Program-made: the position numbers and the translations under genes
In this document: piece after piece, positions 57,588 to 64,000 of the stretch
How the letters are laid out: every line of letters begins with the position of its first letter
How positions within the stretch are numbered: position 1 is the first letter of the stretch
The notes under the pieces: generated by a model
Seen by the model: only the letters and a program-made list of their open reading frames with translations
Told to the model about the DNA's origin: nothing
Databases searched by the model: none
NCBI RefSeq assembly: GCF_002878395.1
Contig: NC_061118.1
Coordinates: 125,944,829-126,008,828, forward strand
DNA length: 64,000 bases
Origin: Capsicum annuum
Lineage: Eukaryota > Streptophyta > Magnoliopsida > Solanales > Solanaceae
Direction: 5' to 3'

Positions 57588-60500
57588 TGTAATACCCTAA
57601 AAAATCCAAACCAATATTCGAGCCATGTACCAAGATCATGAATAGTACATCATGGTTCTTTTATAGTTTAATGAGTATATTAAGGCTTCAAATAACTCCC
57701 ATCTATCAGACGAATCAAAACATTCCTTACCGATGGAATTCTTGAGAAGGATATTGGTATAGTCAACTTCAAAAGATCATATCTCTCATTATACTTGGAA
57801 TTTTTGAGATCAGCACCTATCAACAGATAGATAATTAAATTATCTTTCCAACGATACCAATTTTTCCTAAATCTGATTTCAGAGTAAAGAGTTATTCCTA
57901 TTTTACTCCAGCATGTCAGGCTGGAAATAGTGTGACGACATTCATGGTAGCTTACCACATTTGTGACGCCCTATCACGAAGGTCGTCAGCCTTAGGCAGA
58001 AACCAGCTCTTAAGTGATGACATTTGTGGTAGCTTATCGTATTTTTGATGCCATGTCACAAATATCGTAAGTCTTAGGCAGAATCCAGCTTCTGTGTGAC
58101 GACATTTTTGACGGCTTACCATATTTTTGACGTCATATCACAAATGTCGTCAGCCTTAGGCAGAATCCATCTTCTGTGTGACAATATTTTTGACGGCTTA
58201 CCATATTTTGGATACCTTGTCACAAATGTTGTCAGCTATTATTTCAGCAACTGGGAATTTATTTCATAAGGATATTTTTGTCTTTTCTCTTCACTTACCA
58301 CGACTTATAACCTTAAAGAGGCATAATTTTTCCCATTTTTCTTTAATTAAGCATCTAAACAACCCTTTCTTATGCTTTCAACCACAAGATTAGGGATTTT
58401 TCTCAAAATTATCTCCATAAAAACAAGAACATTCTTTCCCAAAGGGGTTAAACCCTAGTCAAGAAAAATCAAGGGCAAGCCTAAGGATTTCTTCAGGAAC
58501 CTTCAAAAATATTAGATCTCTTTCAAGATCAAGCTTTAAGGTATGCGTAGTATTCATCCATGGGTGCCTTTCATCCATGGATCTCAAGAATCATGTTTTA
58601 AATTATAAATTGTGATTTCCTTGTTGTTTTATGACTATATTCATGTTAATGATTGTTGTTTGGATTCAAGGTTGTGTCTTGATGTGTTTTTCATGAATCA
58701 TGTTAATAGGTTAGTTGGAAACCCATGAATTTGCGTGGTTCAAGATTTCTAAATTTGTTAAGTACACCTATGCTCAATATTATGCATGCAAGGTGTTTGA
58801 TAAAATGCTTAGGATGCTAGAAATTCATGTTTACATGGTACCATGATATCTAAATGACAAGTCCATGTTAGCTATATACTTCAATATAAATTCCATGTTA
58901 TTGATGTGTTGTATATTGAAGTGTTGTTGTTGTTGTGGTATGAAGCATGTATGATAATGGAGATATACTATATGTGCATGAAATATATCTATGCACTCCC
59001 TACCATGCTTAAGATGTTGAAGAACTACATGAAGTATAATATCCCCTACTTATGACAATGTGAATTGTGGACTCCAATTTTATGATCAAGTCTGTCATGT
59101 TGTGTTAGTTTTCTTCCATCGAGTCCTGGGGGTACTCATACCCAAAAATATAGCTGGGTTCCTAGAGCCATGTCATGTTATCACGGTACTCTCAGTCAAG
59201 ACATGGTCTATAGAATTCAATTAGTCATGTAACTCAAAAAAATCCAGTAACCTCAGTAATCTCAGTAGTTCAGTAATCTTAGTGATCTTAGTACTCAGTA
59301 ATATCTGTTAGCTCAGTATTCAAAGTCAATCTCAGTAACTTCAGTACTCTTAAACAGTCCTCAGAACTCAGTATATTCCATCAGTCATTGAAATCTAGTA
59401 AACTTAGTTTAGCTCCGCTAACAGTACCACTAGTATCAGTCTAGTTAATCAGTATCAATTCAGCTAATCAGTTCACTTTAGTTATTCAGTTCAGCCTAGT
59501 TGTTTAGTTCAGTGTCTTTTAGATGGAAGTTGGATTCAGTACCGAGTGAGCCTAGGGATGGGCACTCACCCGCTAGATTAGGACTGAGATCCTTAGAAGA
59601 AATCCCTAAGTTCCAGAACTACGTAGCCAGCGTAGGTACGAGATGTCACCCATTAAATAGGACTGACATACTCAGGGGTCACCCATTAACACATTTATAT
59701 ATATAGGACTGATCCCAGGAGTTACCCGGTAGATTAGGAATGACTCCACAGCAGATGTCTTTACTGGTGGCGCGATACTGGCACCCTTCCAGTCAGGGCA
59801 GAGATTGGACCCTAGTCAGCTTAGCTTGGGGCATGTCGGTTAGATGAACACATCCCACAGTTTCAGTTATAGAATCTTGGCTTTCAGACACAGTCAACTC
59901 AGCTTAGTAGTACAGATCAGTACTGTTAGATACAGTCAATACTTATCATTATAAATAAATTACAAGATCACCTATTAGCTAGGACTGAACTCAACTATGA
60001 TTAATACGTATCAGAATCATTAGATTTAAAGATCACCCGCTAGATAGAAATGATCTCAGACTAAGTCAAATCATCCTTATTATCAGTATACTCATGATCA
60101 CCCGCTAGATAGGACTGATCTTAGATTTAGTTACTCCAAGTAGAATGGAACTCAGATAGTTCCATCAAAACTTAGACTGTCAGATACATTCTCAGTATCA
60201 GTTATATCAATTAGTCCGATCATTACAATTATATCAGCTATATCCAATGTCATAGCTCACGTTACCAGTATTAAGTTTTAGGACTGTTAGACATAGTTAT
60301 TCAAAACAGTTCTTCATAATTTTAACTGTCAGAAATAGTCAATAATCTATTCAGTACCTCACTAATAGTAAAGTCATGTCGTCAGCATTCAGACTCAATA
60401 GTCAGCATCATTACGAGTTCAGTTATAGTTGTTTATGCATGTATGTATTCTCACATTCATATTAGTTAGCATTTTTCATGCATATAACCCTTTGAATTTA

Positions 60501-61017
60501 GCATACCTTAATCGTATACTCAATATATTCAGACGTACTGATATATTTGTGCTATGGTGCTTTCTCTTATGTTACACCATAGGTTCAGAGGTACAAGCTT
60601 CAGATTAGCAGTTGTATTCCAGTGTTCAGAGTTGGCAGTGAGTCCTTCTCATTCGAGGGTGATATGATTATTGCTATATTTACTATTCAGTTGCTAGATG
60701 GAGTTAGTTGGAGACATGTTCCTTCAACTCCTTATTCAGTTCAGTTAAAGGCTTTCAAACTAGATGTCAGATTAAATATTCAGATCTCATTATTTTCAGT
60801 ATTTATGACTTGTTTTGGTATTGTTATACCTTTTTCAGACATTTTGTTATCAGACGTTTATTCAGTTCGAACCTTGTGGCCTTTCATGTTCATGTTTCTA
60901 TATTTATTGATATATTATGCAGTATACAGGTACAGATATTAGTCATGGGTTAGCTTGTGGTCCTTTAGGGTCATGAGCATCGTGTAGCATTTTGGTTCAG
61001 AAAATTGAGATGTTACA
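57588..61017 (+). repeat. 5' LTR of element G
   Basis: It is 3430 bases from TGTAATACCC to GAGATGTTACA, long for this group. The first about 300 bases match the 3' LTR from 63353. It includes an 82-bp tandem repeat (57933-58250), a CAGT-rich low-complexity region (59225-59420) and a dispersed 'cacccgctagataggactg' repeat (59540-60120). Overlapping frames of 81-106 codons near 60622-60953 lie in the LTR's transcript-start side and are spurious. Confidence 0.85.
57933..58250. repeat. 82-bp tandem repeat, about four copies
   Basis: Copies start at 57933, 58015, 58097 and 58179, exactly 82 bases apart; the last is incomplete. Each has 'tgacgacatttt' near its start and 'aaatgtcgtcag' near its middle, so a single unit can fold into a hairpin. 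Confidence 0.9.
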
Positions 61018-61020
61018 AAC

Positions 61021-61039
61021 TTGCTATTAGAGCCTAAGG
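61021..61039 (+). other. Primer binding site of element G (tRNA-Met type)
   Basis: 'ttgctattagagcctaagg' follows the LTR by three bases and is the mutated counterpart of D's TTGGTATCAGAGCCTAAGG. Confidence 0.75.
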
Positions 61040-61226
61040 TTCAATAGAGTCCTAGGAAGTCTTAAAGCCGCATCTAGTAGAGTCTTGTACATGCATGTGT
61101 TGTGCACCACACTTATGTATAGTAGGCTATGAGATATTTTAGGAATAGTTTCCCTTATTTCAGTATTCATGTTGTGCCAGTGAGCATAATCTCAGTCTAA
61201 TCTATTTCTCATTTTTTTCTACAAAT

Positions 61227-62400
61227 ATGCCTCCTAAAAGAAGAAATGGGAATCAGTCATCCCCTCAGCCCGAAGAACCTTTGAGCGATTATGTTTCTCA
61301 TGCGGAGTTCAAGGCCGTATTCACCACTCTTTCTTAGTCAGTTGCTTCCCAGAATGAACGACCAACTATCATTCTGGCCAACCCAGTTGCCAATTTAGCT
61401 ACAGCTAGAATTTGGGACTTTACCCAAATGGATCCTCCTTCCTTCATAGGATCTAAGTCAGATGAGGACCCACAGGAATTCCTAGATCAGGTTTAGAAGG
61501 TGACAGATGTTATGGTAGTTACTATTATTCAGAGTGCTGAGTTAGCCACATACGAATTATAGGATGTCGCTCATACTTGGTAAAAGAAGTGGAAGTCAGA
61601 AAGGTTAGATGATGCAGGCCCTATAGAGTGGGAGGAGTTTGCCTCTGGTTTTCTTGATCGATTATTTCTACTGGAGTTTAGAGAAACTAAGGTACTAGAG
61701 TTCATCAACCTCAGGCAGCGTTGTATGACGGTAAAGGAGTATTCTCTCAATTTTACTCAATTATCCAGATATTCCCCTCATGTGGTTGTAGGCGGTAGAG
61801 CTAAGATAAGTAAGTTTGTGTCAGGGGTAAATGATTATGTGGTAAACGAGTGCAGATCTGCCATGTTGAATAGACATATAACATTAGCCAGATTTATGAC
61901 ATATGCTCAATAGATAGAGAAGCAGAAGATTAGGATAAGAGAGAGACAGAGTAAGAGAGCAAAGACAGGTAGTTTCATCTTTGCTTAGCCTGTAACAGGG
62001 TGGTAACTATTCTCAGCATAGTTAGAAATTTTTAATCCCAGCTCTATCCTCAGCTAGTGTACCAGCACCTAAGTCCAAAAATGACCGTTATGATGGAGCG
62101 CCAGGCTATGAGGCCAGAGTAGTGTAAATAAAGGTCTTACTTATCCGTTTTACTAAGAGTGTGGTAAGAATCATCTAGGTGCATGTATGGCAGGCAGTGA
62201 TGTATGTTTCGGGTATGGCAAGCTAGGTCACAGGATGCGAGAGTGCAGAGTTCTAGCACAGTGGGGTAAGGAGTTACTTCAGCAAGGTACTAATAGTGGT
62301 CAGCGTCAGAATAGACTTTATGCACTCTAGACCCGTCCTAATCTAGAAAGTTTTCCTAACTTAGCTTCGGGTATGTTACCATTATTTCATGTTTATAGTA
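61227..62400 (+). pseudogene. Gag pseudogene of element G
   Basis: Structural gag of a gypsy element. The start at 61227 (MPPKRRNGNQSSPQPEEPL) matches D's. The core runs through TQMDPPSFIGSKSDEDPQEF, FASGFLDRLF, then FINLRQRCMTVKEYSLNF and GVNDYVVNECRSAML. At least six in-frame stops interrupt it; several are TAG where D has CAG. The zinc knuckle near 62206-62247 reads CFGYGKLGHRMREC, with the second Cys changed to Tyr. The text runs on to a protease-like start (GMLPLFHV) and then breaks off at about 62405. It is dead. Confidence 0.85.
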
Positions 62401-62404
62401 TACA

Positions 62405-63337
62405 TTGTAAGATATTTTCCTCTCATTTGAGCATATGTTTCAGTATGAGTTAGCTAGAAAAGCTAGCAAGTCAGTTTAGCAATCGAGCAGTCAGATTTTT
62501 ATAGCTTGTTTTCTCATCCTTGCATCTATTCATGCTATCCAAAATCTCAGAGAAAGTAACTATTTCAAGGTAGAACCTCCTAGTAGTTGAAAGTTCAGTT
62601 CATCTCATGCATCATGCATTAGTTTCAGACTCCCGAAGTTTACTTATAATCTAGTTCATAGATGCCTTGTGCATCACCCAGTATCTTCGTAAGGTAAGCA
62701 TTCTTAGAGGGACATAGCGTCCTAGGGAGAAGATACCCCATTTTCTCTTAACGCTCTCATGCCTTAGATCCTTCAATTTCCCCTTGCATAACGAATTCAT
62801 TCTAGAATAGAGGGTACTCAAAAGTTGACCTTCAAGTTAGACCTCACTTGTAAGTCAAGTATTCAGAGGTTCAGTTCAGTTCATGATGTTCAGTCTATAT
62901 GTCACGTAGCAGAATCAGTCATGTTCTTATGTTTCAGTTCAATCTTAGTGCCTTTACCATTGCATGTGTAGTTGCATATTCGTGAGTCAGTTCAGACATG
63001 TATTCACGCATCATATATGCGTGGTAAGCTTATCAGTACTTTCAGTCATGCATTCATGTATCATGTTAGTCATATAATCATGCATCAGATATGCATGGAT
63101 TCAACTTATCAGTTAAGCATCAGATATGCATTCTCCATTTGAGAAACTCAGTTTATCGAAACACTCAGTCCTACATTCATAAATCAGCTACCCATGCATC
63201 AGATATGCATGTACAGTATGATATGCTCAGTTTTCAGTCATGTCAGCCATGAAATCATGATCAATCATTTATGCTATATATGCATCATTTTATCTCTTCT
63301 CCCCTCTCAAGCAGTCATCATTCGAGGACGAATATTT
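62405..63337 (+). other. Non-coding 3' interior of element G
   Basis: No RT, RNase H or integrase text is present. Around 63040-63215 the phrase 'catgcatcagatatgcatg' recurs at least three times with variations. D has a comparable but shorter 'catgcatatctgatccatg' region before its polypurine tract. Confidence 0.55.
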
Positions 63338-63352
63338 CTAAAGGAGAGATAT
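63338..63352 (+). other. Polypurine tract of element G
   Basis: 'ctaaaggagagatat' directly precedes the LTR start TGTAATACC. Confidence 0.75.
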
Positions 63353-64000
63353 TGTAATACCTTGGAAAATCCAAACCAATATTAAAGCAATGTACCAAGC
63401 TCATGCATAGTACATCATGGTTCTTTTATTGTTTTATGAGTAAGTTAGATGTCTATTAAGGCTTCAAATAACTACCAGCTATCAGACGAATCAAAACATT
63501 CCTTACCAATAGAATTCTTGAGAAGGATATTAGTATAGTCAACTTCAAACAAGCATATCTCTCATTATACTTGGAATTTTTGAGCTAATGACCTATCAAC
63601 AGATAGGGAAGAAGGCCAGGGTCAGTTTGGGTCGCTAGTGTAGGGAATTACTTGGTGGGTGTATTATTCTTTTTATGATACCATGTTTTATGCTTTATTA
63701 TGAATCTGTTTACTTTTCTTTGTTTTCTATTACTTGTGGGTGTCGTATTTATGTTATACTATCTTGTTCCATACTTTACTATGAATTTGTTCAGTATTTC
63801 GTGTCTCTAGTCGGGGGCCTATTGAAAACAAGCTTTCTACTTCTTTAGAGATAGAGGTATGGACTGCGTATATCTTACCCTCCCCAGACCTCAGTATGTG
63901 GGAATACACTGGGTTCGTTGTTGTTGTTATGACCTATCAACAGATAAATAATTGAATTATATTTCTAATGATACTAATTTCGCCTAAATCTAATTTTGGA
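63353..64000 (+). repeat. 3' LTR of element G, partial
   Basis: It is colinear with the 5' LTR from 57588 ('gtacatcatggttcttttat', 'gacgaatcaaaacattcctt'). It is interrupted by a non-LTR insertion at 63606-63928 and continues to the window end. Confidence 0.85.
63606..63928 (+). mobile_element. Non-LTR insertion (RTE-LINE 3' end or SINE)
   Basis: The 3' end has 'ggtatggactgcgtatatc', 'accctccccagacctcag', 'gggaatacactgggtt' and then a (TTG)n tail, the signature of Solanaceae RTE LINEs and the SINEs that copy their tail. A perfect 18-base duplication, ATGACCTATCAACAGATA, flanks it (63588-63605 and 63929-63946). No tRNA-like A or B box was seen at its 5' end, which favours a 5'-truncated LINE. 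Confidence 0.8.

Larger units (their letters stand above)
57588..64000 (+). mobile_element. Element G: gypsy element with gag only, runs off the window
   Basis: Plus strand, same family as D: the sequence after the LTR ('agagcctaaggttcaatag' and on) and the gag are closely alike. It has a 5' LTR (57588-61017), primer site, gag pseudogene, a 0.95-kb non-coding stretch where pol should be, polypurine tract, and a 3' LTR cut by the window end. Pol is lost just after the start of the protease at about 62405. The left flank is CAACT; the matching right flank is outside the window. Confidence 0.85.

Noticed and set aside
60622..60953. Two overlapping frames of 106 and 81 codons with membrane-like text
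   Set aside because: They lie in the LTR of G just before its end; the hydrophobic look comes from T-rich sequence and the two frames overlap each other.
1..64000. tRNA, rRNA or organelle-derived insertions
   Set aside because: I looked for tRNA B-box-like words and conserved rRNA or chloroplast text on both strands and saw none that held up; a dedicated search would be needed to exclude short pieces.

Overview
The window is plant nuclear DNA, most likely from a Solanaceae species. It is AT-rich and almost entirely built of decayed transposable elements. The family-level clue is the vocabulary of repeats: Ty3/gypsy elements with a tRNA-Met primer site (TGGTATCAGAGC) and an MPPKRRN-type gag, a Tat/Ogre-like element, Athila-like LTRs, and non-LTR insertions with the (TTG)n tail common in tobacco, tomato and pepper. 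No intact cellular gene was found. All boundaries and alignments were made by eye.

Layout. 1-24976 is a nested stack. A truncated plus-strand gypsy element (A, to 6128) abuts a minus-strand gypsy element (D, 6129-14217). D's right end sits in an older plus-strand LTR (C), which is itself split by a complete 8.3-kb minus-strand element without coding capacity (B, 15724-24041, flanked by GAGAT on both sides). 26525-33626 is a truncated minus-strand Tat-like element (F); its interior holds no gag-pol but carries about 40 copies of a 39/40-bp minisatellite. 34221-35215 holds two exon fragments of a broken calcineurin B-like (CBL) calcium-sensor gene, followed about 0.8 kb later by a Helitron-like 3' end.

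37941-47218 is an Athila-like region arranged as a long palindrome. Arms of about 1.4 kb flank a spacer with a broken reading frame that carries two Cys-His knuckle-like motifs. The right arm is split by a complete 3.9-kb element (H, TSD GTAAC) that encodes a degenerate, unrecognised acidic protein instead of gag-pol. The uninterrupted left arm preserves the empty site.

47442-57570 contains a minus-strand LTR, LTR-like sequence around a plant-transposon-type coding fragment, a Mutator-like foldback element (54310-55536, 9-bp TSD) and a solo Athila-type LTR (56183-57570). From 57588 to the window end is a plus-strand element (G) of the same family as D. It has a 3.4-kb LTR with an 82-bp tandem repeat, a gag pseudogene and a deleted pol. 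Its 3' LTR carries a non-LTR insertion with an 18-bp duplication.

Working parts seen are element parts only (LTRs, primer sites, polypurine tracts, gag-pol relics). Every coding frame is broken by stops or frameshifts. The most unusual items are the two complete non-autonomous elements (B and H), the palindrome with its preserved empty site, the retrotransposon-borne minisatellite, and the CBL relic.
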